From assembly GCA_045837725.1 (NCBI GenBank), contig JBEWZL010000202.1, positions 496,001 through 560,000 on the forward strand: a stretch of DNA of 64,000 nt. Direction: 5' to 3'. Numbering within the stretch: position 1 is the stretch's first letter; every line of letters starts with the position of its first letter. Below the pieces are notes generated by a model that saw nothing but the letters and a program-made list of their open reading frames with translations, had not been told where the DNA came from and did no database searches. Of this stretch, positions 34,583-48,326 are shown one piece after another. Made by a program: the position numbers and the translations under genes. The DNA is from Vermamoeba vermiformis (Eukaryota; Tubulinea; Echinamoebida).

Positions 34583-36827
34583 ATGAAAGGAAAAGTCGTA
34601 TATTGGGTCGTATATAGACTCGTAGTCATCGCGCTCTACGCGTTTTTCCAAAAGATCGTAGTTGTGGGTCGAAGCAACATCCCCCGAAAAGGACCCGTTA
34701 TCTTCGCGCCGTAAGATATAAATAATTAAAATATTTTTCTTAATTTTTTTTGCTAATGTTTCCGAATAGGAACCACCCTAACATGCTTCTCGATCCCATC
34801 TGCGTTGGCTCCACTTGTAATCGTATGGATACTCATTTTTGGGCTAAAAGCACCATATTCAAAGGAGCCATGGGCTGGCTATTCCGTCAATTAGGCGCTG
34901 TAAGTTTATTTAACGGATCGGCGTCAAGTCTTTCGTACTTAAACGATCCAGTGCAACCCGAAAAATTATTTGCAATTAACATTGATATAAAACATTATTA
35001 TAAAGTCATGTTTCGAGAATTGCAAAGAAAAGATTGGCCTGAACTGAATTTAATTTTGTTTTCTCCAACAGATTCCAGTTGCACGCCGACAAGACATCAC
35101 CGGCGACCAAAAATATGATCCTCGTGCAAATGATCAATTATTTGAAAGCTCGTACGAAATTTTGCAAGAAGGAGGTACGAACTGAACGAAAGGTTATTCA
35201 CTCATCCGCATCTCGGTACTAATCCGTTCGTTGCAGCTTCATTGTTTATTTTCCCCGAAGGAAAAAGTTACACAGCTTCGCACATTCAAGAGATTAAGAC
35301 AGGTATAAATTTAAGCTACATGAAGAAGCCTACTTAAATTCTCGTTTGCCTTTGGCATATGAGTGAAGGACTAATATGACAATCCTATTATAGGCGCTGC
35401 AAGATTAGTGTTAAATTTGCTGAAAAAGACGGAAGGCAAGGTCGCAGTGCCTATTGTGCCCGTAGGATTGAATTACGTGCAAAAGAACAAGTTTAGAAGC
35501 AATGTGCTGATCAGGTACAGTATTACCAACTATGATATTACCAAATATGGTATCTAACGCACGTGATATAGCTACGGCAAGCCTATTACTGTCACTGCGG
35601 AAGATCTCGACGATCCAAACGCAGCGGAAAAATTGACCCAAAAGCTGCAAGACGCATTAGAACAGCTGACAGTGAATGCGCCTGACTTTGAGACTTTAAT
35701 ACTGATCAATTTGGCGCGGAATATTTACACTACGAATTACTCGCTCACTCTCGAACAACACATCGAATTGACGCAAAGGTAGAGTTGCCTTAATAATAGT
35801 GGCAATGTTATAATCGATATACTTACGTGCTTTGTAACAGATTGGCGACGAGTTACAAAGATCTGAAAGACAAAGATCCGGAGGTCAACGATGTCAAAGA
35901 AAAATTGGCGCAATATCATGCTGCGATCTCAGACTTGCATTTGAAGGTACGATTTTTCCAAACGATGATATCACTGTGATATTAAAGCTTGGTTTAGGAC
36001 AATTTGTTCGCGCAGAAGTTGAGTGCAGCACAGATCTTACGCCTCGTGTTCACACGCTCAACAAAGCTCATGTTCTACGTGCTGTTGTCACTGCCCGGTG
36101 CACTGATACACTTGCCTGCGTATTACCTGGCCAGATTAGGAAACAAACTCAAGGACGCTGTAAGTACAATCGACTTGTCGTGCTAGATTAGTTCAGCTCA
36201 TTATAATATATTATTAGGAAGATGTATCGCAATTCAAGTTCATCGTGCTGTTCTGCGTGACACCGGTGCTATGGGGACTGCTCAGTGGCTTTTCGTTGTG
36301 GTGGTGGGGACTTGGCGCTGCTATTCGAACAGCATTGCGTACGTACATTCGTGTAGTACATAACTGCGATATAACCAGTACTTTAGTGATGCCTCTATTC
36401 GCATGGTTCCACTTATTTGCGCTGCAAGAAGGTGTTTCGGAGGTAAAGCATTGCGTCGTTGTTTTTTTGACTAACGATCGTTCTAGCTGCGAACAGTATC
36501 GTCGCTGATCAGACTCGTTAAAGTGGCGTTTTCAGGCAACAAAACACGAATTCAAGAACTAGTCGACCTTCGTAAAGACATACACGACCGAATTAAGAAA
36601 TTGGTAAGGATCTAACTTAATTATTGTTGGCGGATTGGATCCGTTTTTTCGCACAAACAAGAATAATCTCGAGTGATCTCCCGCTCTAATATCGGCCATA
36701 TATACATGCTAGGTACCTAACGAATTCCATTTAGGCGGACAAGTACTTCCCGAACACTGGCTTCTTAAGTGGTGCTCTACGGACTGATAATGTATTGCGT
36801 GCAAATACCAATGAAAACTTCTTGTAA
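34583..36827 (+). CDS. Gpt2/Sct1-type glycerol-3-phosphate/DHAP acyltransferase
   Basis: This is a PlsC-type acyltransferase for the first acylation step of glycerolipid synthesis, in the ER membrane. An N-terminal helix (VVYRLVVIALYAFFQKIVVV) is followed by NIPRKGPVIFAPNHPNMLLD. The acyltransferase motif is H-x5-D, as in the yeast Gpt2/Sct1 group rather than the common H-x4-D. Further motifs are SLFIFPEGKSYT (FPEG) and VAVPIVPVGLNYV. The C-terminal part adds a helical stretch and two or three membrane segments (FYVLLSLPGALIHLPAYYLA, FIVLFCVTPVLWGLLSGF, STLVMPLFAWFHLFALQEG), again as in Gpt2/Sct1. About ten introns. The start is the ATG at 34583 (MKGKVVYWVVYR). Confidence 0.82.
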
Positions 36828-36944
36828 ATGAATAAAAATTCGGTGAGGATCGCCTCGTTGTTTTACTCACATGCAAATTTTGGCGCTTTTTTCCGGCAAA
36901 CCATTTCATCGTTATATTTTGTGCACAGTAACACGGTTCTCCAA

Positions 36945-39344
36945 ATGTCTGCCAGGGGAATCAAAAGGAAGGCAACTTCGAGCAGAAAAAAGGAAGCTTC
37001 ATTTGTAAAAAGACACAGATCTGAACAAATTTCGCTCGAAGAGCCAAAGACCGAGCAAGGGGCAGTGAATAAAATAGAAGATAAAATAGAAGATGAAAAT
37101 CATAATGAATTATTGGCCTTTATATCAGCTCTACTGGTTCAACAAAAAATAACAAAAACTCGTCTTGTGCTCAATGTCGTCGAAGCAAAAAATAACTGTA
37201 CAATATTCCATATAATAGCATAGTTAATTAATTATTAATAATTGAATTTTAATTCAGGGTTGAAACTCGCAGCTCGACGATTTTGTTTCGAAGTATGGTG
37301 GCACCCAAATAAGCGAGAAGGCCTTAGAGAAACGGTAAATTCGGAAATAGTGCACCAGCGCAAGTCCTAATATTACTCAGATGATTCACCGAGTTTTGAG
37401 AGACTTGAAAATTCCAAATCTGATGGTTGCTGATCTTGATTTTGCATTCAACGGCATCAATTATCTTCTACGACGAATACATTATGTGGAAATAAGCTTA
37501 TCGGACTATATTCAGAATTTGTAAGTTATTTTGTTGCATCGCTTTGGACCCAACTGTCGATATATATATATATAGAGATCCTTTTTACCAGCGATGCAAA
37601 GATCAATTTAACTATCAAGCATATCAAACACGGAGTCCAATCACTCGATAATTTGCGATGCGCATTATACCCGAGCAGAGACCTGAGCGTAACACACGCT
37701 GGCCTGTTTACAAACTACACCGCTGCAAATACTATCATGATCGTCACTAAGAAACAAATCGAATTCCATTATAAGGTGACTGACGAGTGTGATATGATCA
37801 TATCGACCGAGTACGTAATGTCAAATAGCATTATATTGTTATCTTGCAGACTCAGCCTAATTCAAATTTTAAGGGACAAATTAGGAAAACAGCTGTACTA
37901 CCGCGGTCTTGAAAAAACTTCGCGGAGTTATCCCGTATTCGAATCAATGGCCATAGGTACGACTGCGCATTAATGAGTCAATTCTTACATTAGTTTATTT
38001 TTAGCGGCTGAGCGGATCGGTGCCTCAGCGCAGCTCGCTCAACTCATTCGCGGTATACCTTCTGGAAGATCAAAAATCGTTGATGTTATGAACTGCGATG
38101 GAGAGCAACCACTCGCAGTGCCTCAGGTGAGAAATTATGCAGAAAGGCCAGAATTCAAGCGGCTAGATCCCATCGCTTTCACCGATAAGGTGCTTCAGGA
38201 CATAACAGAAGAGGTGGTCAAACACATCACTTTGTCAGAACGGCCTATCTTTACCGTCAAAGAAGCTCAAAAATGGCGTAAGTAATCGACATAGTAATTA
38301 TTGTTATTATTATGGACAGTGTTGACAATCTGACTTGTAGAGCATCACCTCGAAGACCAAAACGGCAATTGTTTTGAAATAGTTTGGTGCGACAACAAAG
38401 ACCAGGCGCGTATAACAACAGTAAGTTTCATTTAAGGGCGTGACCACCAAGATACAAACGAAGTTAATACAAATGACGTTTAGATGGTGCACAAAATAAT
38501 GCGAGAAGCCAAGGTACCTCATTTGCTCACCGCGGACTTTGGCTTCGAATACAATGACTATTACGTGATTGTACGACAGTACGATCCGAAGGATTAATTC
38601 CGCTCTCGTCCTCAATAAGCACGGCGCATTATCAGCCTATCTTGGAAAGGTGAAAACTCCTATGTCATGACTTATCTAATAATAACAACTATTTATAGGG
38701 TCCCTACAATGACACTGAAAGACGTTCTCAACGGTGTGCAACAGATGGCCGAGTTGTTCGACAGAGTCCTTGTGCCACTCGATGAGTTGTGTGAGTCACG
38801 ACCAGTTGCATTAACAAGCAGAAGCTTTGGCGGATATAACTTGTGGATCCTTCCCGATGATAAGGGTGGATACGACTTCAAATACTTGATCAATTGGTCC
38901 TGTGGTGCAATGAAGCTAGTCGAGTAAGTACGCGCACTTTTAATGACATCACTAATGCTTCATGCAGCGATGGTGTTGGAGTGGCGGTGTACACTAATCG
39001 ATACATCGATGAGCCATCGTTTGGAGTGTTTGGAGCACTGGGAGACGGTACGTATTTCAAACAAATGGACTCATTGTTGTTACACGTGTCATTGTATTTA
39101 CTGATCATTTACAGTTGCGGAGGACCTTGGCTATGTGGACCTGTGCTACGTCATTGGCAGTTTGAATCCTAACGACAAGGAAACATTTGCAAAAGAAGTC
39201 GCTGAAGTCACAAACTTGTTCTTCACGTGTTTATGTACCCTACAATGTGAACTAAACCCTGCTGTGATTATGTTTTCGAATTCTCTTGATGAATGCTCGA
39301 AGATCCTCATCCCCAATGCGATGAGCCACTACATATTCCATTAG
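36945..39344 (+). CDS. unrecognised protein, tandem duplication of a five-exon module
   Basis: Eleven exons: 36945-37161, 37258-37334, 37381-37520, 37592-37810, 37850-37956, 38005-38277, 38341-38420, 38484-38578, 38699-38923, 38968-39047 and 39115-39344. The first encodes a basic N-terminus (GIKRKATSSRKKEASFVKRH) that looks like a nuclear localisation signal. Exons 2-6 and 7-11 encode two homologous halves: FCFEVWWHPNKREGLRETMI vs NCFEIVWCDNKDQARITTMV; RDLKIPNLMVADLDFAFN vs REAKVPHLLTADFGFEYN; IEFHYKVTDECDMI vs YDFKYLINWSCGAM. The phases of all five introns opening these exons agree (1, 0, 2, 2, 1). I recognise no family, catalytic motif or membrane segment. The last about 35 residues are antisense to a kinase fragment, so the true C-terminus is uncertain. 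Confidence 0.65.
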
Positions 39345-39560
39345 CTGACTTGTTATATTAATGTACAAATGCTTACATGTTTGGAGATCTGCCAGTCGCT
39401 CATTAATATTTCCTGTATCGGTATTGTTGCTCTTTGGGCCAAACTGTTCAGTATTATTCGCTCTTGCAGAAGAGTTGCCAAAGTCGCAAATTTTCAGAGC
39501 ATAGGTCTCTCCGTCTTGCACCCAAAGGAGTTGTTTTTCGTGCAAGTCATTGTGCGACAA
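39252..39560 (-). pseudogene. protein-kinase-like fragment
   Basis: The minus strand reads RLSHNDLHEKQLLWVQDGE then ALKICDFGNSS. These are the catalytic-loop HxDLxxxxLL and the DFG motif of a kinase-like fold, with about 70 further residues to a stop. The conserved Asn of the loop is Gln here. No N-lobe can be found upstream: an in-frame stop lies just before the loop and no clear splice site rescues it. The 3' end overlaps the last exon of the plus-strand gene. It is best seen as a remnant of a duplicated or dead kinase-like gene; an unrecognised spliced gene remains possible. Confidence 0.5.
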
Positions 39561-41202
39561 CCGTCATGGATGTTCAACGGAGGGCTCCCTGACCAGAAGG
39601 CTCTGATAAATGAAATTTCATAACCGTTACTCAATGCCCACGACCACTTACGTTGTTCATGAGCAACTAATTTAAATAAATTAATTATTTCGAATTTTTT
39701 AAATAAATGTTGAGCTTACTTGGCACTTGCGCGCTTAACATAATTGACTGATAATAGAATATTTAGACATTGATCTCCTGCTTCGCTCTCTGTTTAATGA
39801 TACGTTAATGCATACATTTGTTGGTTAAATCGAGATAGACTTACGCTAACATTAAACAAATAGGAACTAAAACAAGGCGCCGCGTATAAAATGATGCGGA
39901 CTCAAGTCAGGATAACAATTGCAACTGCTTCGAAATGACTCTGGAGACACTCTCTAGGGACGTAACGGCAAGCGCGATTGATCAAATCATAAACAACGCG
40001 CTTGAGAGCCCCTAGAAAGTGTGTCGAGAGTCATCTCAAAGTGATCACAAAACAAAATGAGCCAACCAAGAATTATTTATGCGACTCAACACTTACCATA
40101 AATGGCTAATTCAATATCGCGCGACGATACTACGGAGCTGATTCATGAACCAAAGACTTGTAAACTGACTCGTGGTATTGTCGCGGAGCTTGATCATTGT
40201 CTCGGCGATTGATTCTCCGGCACAATCGAATAAACTGCGCAGTTATCCGTTGATCAATGCTCTTCTTCATCTCGCAGTACGTAAAGGCTTAAAATAGAGT
40301 GTCAAATCTTTATGATTTGGCGGAGATTGAAGCGAAGTCAAAGTTCAAGAAAATACTCTTGGGAAAATGACACGTGTCCTAAGAGCCAAAATTGAAACGC
40401 CTTAAATGGCAATTATATTGCGTTGTTATGGATAATCTTAGGGAGTCTCTTAGGGAGAATATTCAGAAACGAGCTATAATTGGAGATTGAGCACGAGGGT
40501 CTAAAGTAATTTCATGAAACGGCCTTAAAATAGCAATTTGTGTGGATTGTCGTACCTTACATATCTTTTGATATTCTTCCAAATAAGGTATCAATGGCTT
40601 GAAATTTGAATTACGTTTTGCATGCGAGTTGGTAACCGTTAAACGAGGTACCGTTTCTTGATCGAATATCGCCTGCCCTAGTCCAAGCAGCGGATTTACT
40701 ATGCTCAATCTACCGATTCAATGAAAGAACAAGATTTAGATAGCAAAAGTACTATTCTTAACTTAAAGAAGGCAATCTCGAACGGCTCCACCTAAACGCA
40801 TTAAATTATCAGCAAATCTCCTTCTATCATGCTAAAAAAATATAACTGCTCGAATAAACGCATTCGTTAATGTTTTTAAATAAGCTGCTGGTCCTCGAAT
40901 CTGATTGAAAACAAATAAGATTTTAAAAATTATGAGGCAAGGATTTGCGGTTAATTGCTTCATATTTTCATTACAAAATGAACGTTCATTTAATTATAAA
41001 ATTACTCAGAACGACTACGAGTAGTTTGTCTGACCTTACCTTAACCGAGATCGAGTCCTGTCTGTCTACTCGGGCTAACCCGATTAAGTAATGCATTTCT
41101 TTGGCATAAACGGAACTAGTTGCACTGTTAAATCCTTGCTTCTCATTTGCAAAGACATTATTAATACGTGTACAATTTAATCAACCCAGATTTTACATTA
41201 AA
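39561..41202. other. long gene-poor region
   Basis: About 1.6 kb lies between the kinase fragment and the vacuolin stop. Apart from the hairpin at 39932-40037 I see one pair of short diverged direct repeats near 40396 and 40516 (GAAACG, CCTTAAA, AGCAATT-like) and no credible coding exon. An 81-codon minus-strand frame at 40463-40708 has no recognisable content. Confidence 0.45.
39932..40037. repeat. 106-nt near-palindrome (long hairpin)
   Basis: Left arm 39932-39959 and right arm 40010-40037 pair at 24 of 28 positions. Inside them AAGCGCG (from 39970) pairs with CGCGCTT, leaving a loop of about 20 nt. No flanking target duplication is evident. It could be a small folded RNA, a transcription boundary or a relic of a fold-back element. 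Confidence 0.7.
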
Positions 41203-43002
41203 TTAATTATTGTTTGCGTTATTCTTCTTTGGCTGAGCGGCCATCGCGTTAAAGAAGTTGACCGGTGAGTTGAATACATTGCCCATGTCGTTAGGTGTAA
41301 TGTACACTGTCGCACCCTTCAACGCCTCAGCCTTGATGCGCAACATTTCGAGTTCAAGCAATTGAGGGTACTTGGTGTATAGTTCACCTTGCATCTCGGC
41401 TGCCTTGCGCTGTGCATCGGCGAGAATGAGCGAGGCTTCTGCTTCACGTTGAGCAGCATCGAGCTTGGCTTGGGCTTGTGAGATCAACGCTTGATTCTTC
41501 TGTTGCAAGGCGATGTTGTCAGTGTCCGCACGCAGCTTGGCTTCAGTGGTCTTGATGTCGTATTCCTTGACCAAGGTAGCTTGTTTGGTGGTGTACTCGG
41601 CAGAAGTGACGGATTGGCCGGCAAGTTTCTTGGCAATCTCTTCGTCCATGACCTTGATGGTCTCAATGTTCAATCGTGCGAGCTCAATGCCGTAGTCTTC
41701 CAAGTCATGAGCCAAGTTCTGCTTGACGTGATCTTGGATGGTTTGAAGTCCTTCTTGTGCGTTGTCCTTAACCTCATCCTTCGACTTGGGCTTGTTCTGA
41801 GTGAAGTACATGACCTCTTGCAAAGTGCTGAGTTGAATGGCTTTGCCCATGTCCGCGAAGGCGATGTTTTCGATGTGCGGCAAGATACCGTCTTTGCCCA
41901 ACTTGGTGATGGCAACGTCAGGTTGTTTGATCTTGAAAGCGACGACCAATTGCACACCAACACGCAACGAGTCACGCGTCTGCAAGATCTTGAGGTTTCG
42001 TTCGTCAGCAGTGACACGAGGGTTATCCTTCAAAGTCTGGTTCTTGGACTCTTCACTCGGGAACAAGCAAGTCTGCAAAGCAGTGCTGATGAAGCCGTCA
42101 AAGTTGTGTGTGGCTGAGTTGATGATGACGGGCTTGCTATCGACAGGAGGAGGAATGATGTGCAAGATACCGTTGTTGTAAGTGATTGCAACCTCTCCCG
42201 TGTGAGGAATGATGCGCTTGATGGAGCCGTGTTCGATGTACTGAGAAGTGGCGTTCTCGAACAGTTGATCGAGTTTGTTTGGAGCACTGTCGTGTGTAAG
42301 CAGCTTGAATTGCGAGTCAACAAACACGTAGGGATCACGTCTGGACTCCAATAGACGAGGCTCAGTGCCAACCCAAGCACGAGCGACCTTGCCAGCAGGT
42401 ACTCGAAGAATGTGGATGGTGGCGTGTTGAATGTAAGGCTCGATCTGGCTGACGAAACCAGTGTTTTCGTCGAACTTGAAGGTAGGATCAATAATGACGT
42501 GAGGACCTTCGCCGTAGAGCACAGGATGGTTCTTCGAGAAAGCCTTGGCATAATAGCCAGCAGGCACGTTCAAGACGTATTTGCCGTAGCAGCCGAAGAA
42601 TGGAGCGGTCTTGAGCACGGATCCCTTAGACTTGATGGTGATCAAAGGATCAGCAGTAAACTTGAGGGCAATACGACGACCATTGGGATCAGCCAATTCG
42701 GCGATCTGATTTCTGTGGCCCAAGAGGAACTTGCTAACGTCAACGCGGTGGAGGGCACGACCAGGAGCAGGATTGTATTCGAAGCAGCTGTCGTCCTTCT
42801 TGATACCAGCGTTGAAACTCTCCAAGATCGCCTTAGATTGCTCTTCGCTGCTAAGATCTTTCCATTCCGAGTCGATTATAACGTCATCCAAAGCAACTTC
42901 GGTTGACTTTTGCTTCTTGCGGGGGCTTAAAGAAGCACGGCTGCTGCTTTGCTCCATATTGCTCTTCTCTTCGCTGCTCGAGTCGTCTCTTCGTTCGGCC
43001 AT
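41203..43002 (-). CDS. vacuolin-like SPFH/flotillin-family protein
   Basis: This uninterrupted 599-residue frame starts [15 protein letters not shown]. After a Ser-rich N-terminus come [20 protein letters not shown] and [17 protein letters not shown], with [20 protein letters not shown], then an SPFH/band-7 region ([40 protein letters not shown]) and a long Ala/Glu/Gln coiled coil ([20 protein letters not shown]). This matches vacuolin, the flotillin-like coat of postlysosomes known from Dictyostelium, in length and domain order. It is one of the better lineage markers here. The ATG at 43002 is preceded by CTGCAG|ATTGGAA, and a matching donor near 43203 suggests a 5' UTR intron of about 190 nt. 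Confidence 0.85.
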   Translation of the reverse strand: MAERRDDSSSEEKSNMEQSSSRASLSPRKKQKSTEVALDDVIIDSEWKDLSSEEQSKAILESFNAGIKKDDSCFEYNPAPGRALHRVDVSKFLLGHRNQIAELADPNGRRIALKFTADPLITIKSKGSVLKTAPFFGCYGKYVLNVPAGYYAKAFSKNHPVLYGEGPHVIIDPTFKFDENTGFVSQIEPYIQHATIHILRVPAGKVARAWVGTEPRLLESRRDPYVFVDSQFKLLTHDSAPNKLDQLFENATSQYIEHGSIKRIIPHTGEVAITYNNGILHIIPPPVDSKPVIINSATHNFDGFISTALQTCLFPSEESKNQTLKDNPRVTADERNLKILQTRDSLRVGVQLVVAFKIKQPDVAITKLGKDGILPHIENIAFADMGKAIQLSTLQEVMYFTQNKPKSKDEVKDNAQEGLQTIQDHVKQNLAHDLEDYGIELARLNIETIKVMDEEIAKKLAGQSVTSAEYTTKQATLVKEYDIKTTEAKLRADTDNIALQQKNQALISQAQAKLDAAQREAEASLILADAQRKAAEMQGELYTKYPQLLELEMLRIKAEALKGATVYITPNDMGNVFNSPVNFFNAMAAQPKKNNANNN

Positions 43003-43475
43003 TTCCAATCTGCAGATTAAAAGTGTTAATGGCTTGGTGTTAGTCAATTACTTGATCTTGCGTTAATTTCGCGTAAAGAAAATAAGACCTAATTTCTAAA
43101 ATAAATTGTTGATGAAATAAAGAGCTGGTAGCAAAATTGTAACCGGTAACGGTTCAATCTGGGATCTTTTTAGGTTTTGATCGATGTTTGGAGCACCTTA
43201 CCTGAAGTAACTCTATGCCCGTTGGTGGACTTGTGTTCTTTTGTTGAATAAAGCTTCAAAACGCGATTCAATGATTTTATCAAGATTTTTTGGCATCACG
43301 TGCGGTCTAAAATTGGATTCGGGTCTGAAGGGAGGCTGTTTTTTCTGTATTTTCGTTTTTTCGAATGGGTAGGTCAGCGGATTAGTGCTGGCTTAATGCA
43401 GAAATTACCCGATTGGTTTATGGTCGAAACTTTAGAATCTCATCGGAACTTTGAATCTGAGAAAACCAGAATTCT
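43003..43475. other. intergenic region with probable vacuolin 5' UTR intron
   Basis: Minus-strand TTCAG|GTAAGG near 43203 and CTGCAG near 43010 would bound a leader intron of the vacuolin gene. The rest should hold the vacuolin promoter and the 3' UTR of the ligase gene. No other feature is visible. Confidence 0.4.
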
Positions 43476-45897
<2,422 letters not shown>

Positions 45898-46657
45898 TAT
45901 CTATAATAGTATTAGTACCATAAACAATGGCGTTTGTATCGCGCACTCACGTGTTGTCGCTTATTCAGTTTTAAAACGAACAAAAGAGTAGGGTTGTGGC
46001 GAATATTCGGGTTATTCGAATTTATTCGAATAGTGACTTATTCGATATGATTAACATCGAATATTCGCGCCCTGGGAAAAACAAGTTATTAGGCTGGATG
46101 ACTGCCATAGCACGCAGCATGGGAAGACTGAAGTGAATTATGTCTTTAGCTGAAAGGGCTTCCTCCGCAGAAAGAGACACCTTTTTATTGATCTCCAAAA
46201 AAAAAATGCCAGATAAATCCTCAAAATACATCAAAGATATGAGAAAAAGGGAAGATAAAAGGAGAATTCTGTAGGGGATATTTTGTAATATTGTAACGAA
46301 AAATTAATGTCAGATTTCCAACAGGAACATTAAAACACAGCTTGTGTACGAATATTCGAATAATTTATTATTCGATTCGAATACCTTTCCCCGAATAAAC
46401 CTTCAACCCTACAAAAGAGGGAACGTCAAAATTTAGTTAAAAATAAAACGATAGCCCGCATTGATCCAACGAACAATGGAACAAAGCGTGCGTATTTTTG
46501 CGGCATATGCACGTAATATATTTAGTACATGATATACAACTTTACAATTCAGTTTTGTATCAAAGCTGCATTTCGCCCTTAGAGAGCTGAATTGAGCCTG
46601 GAGTGTAATAGAGTGATTATTTATATGCACAATAGGTACGAATGCTGAATTATCCAA
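45898..46657. other. intergenic region carrying the hAT-type element
   Basis: This 760-base gap lies upstream of the ligase gene and downstream of the lipase-like gene. More than half is the inserted element at 45989-46411. The remaining about 240 bases before the lipase stop show nothing definite. Confidence 0.5.
45989..46411. mobile_element. non-autonomous hAT-type DNA transposon
   Basis: The 423-bp element begins TAGGGTTG and ends CAACCCTA (perfect 8-bp terminal inverted repeats). It is flanked by the 8-bp direct repeat CAAAAGAG (45981-45988 and 46412-46419), the target-site length of hAT elements. Subterminal regions on both sides are rich in GAATATTCG/TTCGAAT palindromes, typical of hAT ends. 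No transposase is encoded. A 70-codon minus-strand frame at 46022-46234 (HFSLPMLRAMAVIQPNN) might be a scrap of the hAT dimerisation region, but this is weak. The clean target duplication suggests a fairly recent insertion, about 90 bp upstream of the ligase start codon. Confidence 0.88.
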
Positions 46658-48133
46658 TTACTTCTTATGCGCAGGCTCAGGAATGACCCTTTCACCGTCA
46701 GGTCGTGCTTTGTCCATGTATTCTACGAGCCACTTGCCCATTGTGTCCAGAACAGCCTAAGTGCGACTATTAGCACGAGTCTTTATCTATAATGAACGAG
46801 ACGTACTTGTTTCTCAATGTCAAATAGAATCTCGTGCATTGACTCCTTAAAGAAGACGATCTGTTTGTTTTCTTCACCGCACTTGTCGAAGAACTCTTGA
46901 GCTCTGGCGGGGTCAACGATGAGATCTTTTTGTCCTTGGCACAACAAAAATGGAGTCTAAAAGTAGACAAAGGTGAGCTTTAAATGCGCAAGGGTAGAGA
47001 CACGTACTCTGAATCGCTTGGCGTGCTCGAGGTTGTACATGGCTGTGGTCAAAATCTCGGCGCCAACACGTGCACGGACCTTGCCCTTCCAGACTAACGG
47101 GTCTTCAAGGTACTCCTTAACTATTCATAAATGTTATCATGGTCATTCTTGATCAAGTACTAGTGCTGTACGTACTCATCTCTTGGTCGGAGCACAATGT
47201 CTTTAAATCCAGCGGTTGAATTCCAACGCTCGGGAGCAGTGCTGAAAGAGGTCTACAAAGAGATATTAGCACGTGCGCACGAGCATCATTGCTTAATACT
47301 GGTTACTTACTTGCTGAGTTTGTACAAAAACGGGCTCACATCAGGAGGCAAGCCAATGGCAGGGCCGCTCATCACTGCGTAGTAATATATTTAGCACCAG
47401 AGCGGTGATATGCTGGGCTGACTTACCAACACCGCGGAAGAAGTTTGGTCGTTGATAGACGCAATTCATAATTAAGCAACCTCCCATCGAGTGACTAAAA
47501 TGGTGCATGTTAGTAGATAGCTTGAATTATCTTATTGTTCGTAATGGATGTACCCTAAAGCGAACAAAGGCAGTTCTGGGTGCTTTGCGGCATTCTCGTC
47601 AATAAATTGGAAAATATCGGCGACGAGGCCACTCAATCGCTCGAAATACTCTTTCTTCACACCTTTGCTACGACCGTGACCTGTTTGCGATCAGCAAGTT
47701 CGATCTCGAGTGTAAGCTCATACCTTCATGGTCCAAGGCATATACGGCAAATCCAAGCTCGGCAAAGTGACGGCTTACGTTGTGGTAACGATTGATATGC
47801 TCTCCAAGACCGTGAATGAAATATAAAACTGCCCTAAAAATAACGTAAAATAAGGTAAATATATTAGCTGCGAAATCGGCTAATATTTAGCATTAAAAAT
47901 AATTTACTTGTATTCTAATAACATTCAAAATATAACAAACACGAATCATAAATAATTTCAGTACCCGGTAAAATTGATCGCTCCAATAAAAAAACCGCTC
48001 GAATAACTTACTTGGGATTTTTAGGCACCCAACTCAACGTGTATATTTCTAACTTGCGATTGTTTGTAAAGACTGTTTCGGTAATAGTGATACCATCGAA
48101 TGATGGCAAGGTATATTCCTCTTTCTTCTCCAT
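46658..48133 (-). CDS. monoglyceride-lipase-like alpha/beta hydrolase
   Basis: The protein starts MEKKEEYTLPSFDGITITET. The fold is clear: AVLYFIHGLGEH (oxyanion region), GFAVYALDHEGHGRSKG and FALGHSMGGCLIMN with the nucleophile Ser in GHSMG. Near the end, TPFLLCQGQKDLIVDP holds the acid Asp and ESMHEILFDIEKQ the catalytic His. Order and spacing match monoacylglycerol lipase, which releases a fatty acid from monoglycerides, although close relatives act on lysophospholipids. The length is about 310 residues in about nine exons with short introns. No signal peptide or membrane anchor is visible, so it is probably cytosolic or peripheral. Its start is 193 bases from the divergent gene at 48327. 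Confidence 0.85.
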
Positions 48134-48326
48134 TATGATAGTTCTGTGTTGCTGAAGTTAAATACTAAATATGAAGTTCAGTTCAGAAACAACTCCGAAG
48201 CAGCCAAATTTGCCCTGAAATTTTCGCGTTTGTTTCGCGCCTCTTAAATTTATTTATGTTCGTTTAAGAGCACATATCTTAGAGCTCTTGCAAAATCGCG
48301 TTTATATTTATTGTTGTAGGCTGAGA

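Noticed and set aside
38600-38710. Boundary between two separate genes within 36945-39344 (in-frame TAA after QYDPKD)
   Set aside because: A GT donor at 38579 and an AG acceptor at 38698 remove the stop and join homologous exons in the same phase as the first half, so one gene is the better model.
40463-40708. 81-codon minus-strand frame in the gene-poor stretch
   Set aside because: It has no recognisable domain and no link to the kinase fragment by splice sites.
46022-46234. Possible transposase scrap inside the hAT element
   Set aside because: The resemblance to the hAT dimerisation region covers only about 15 residues, too little to call.
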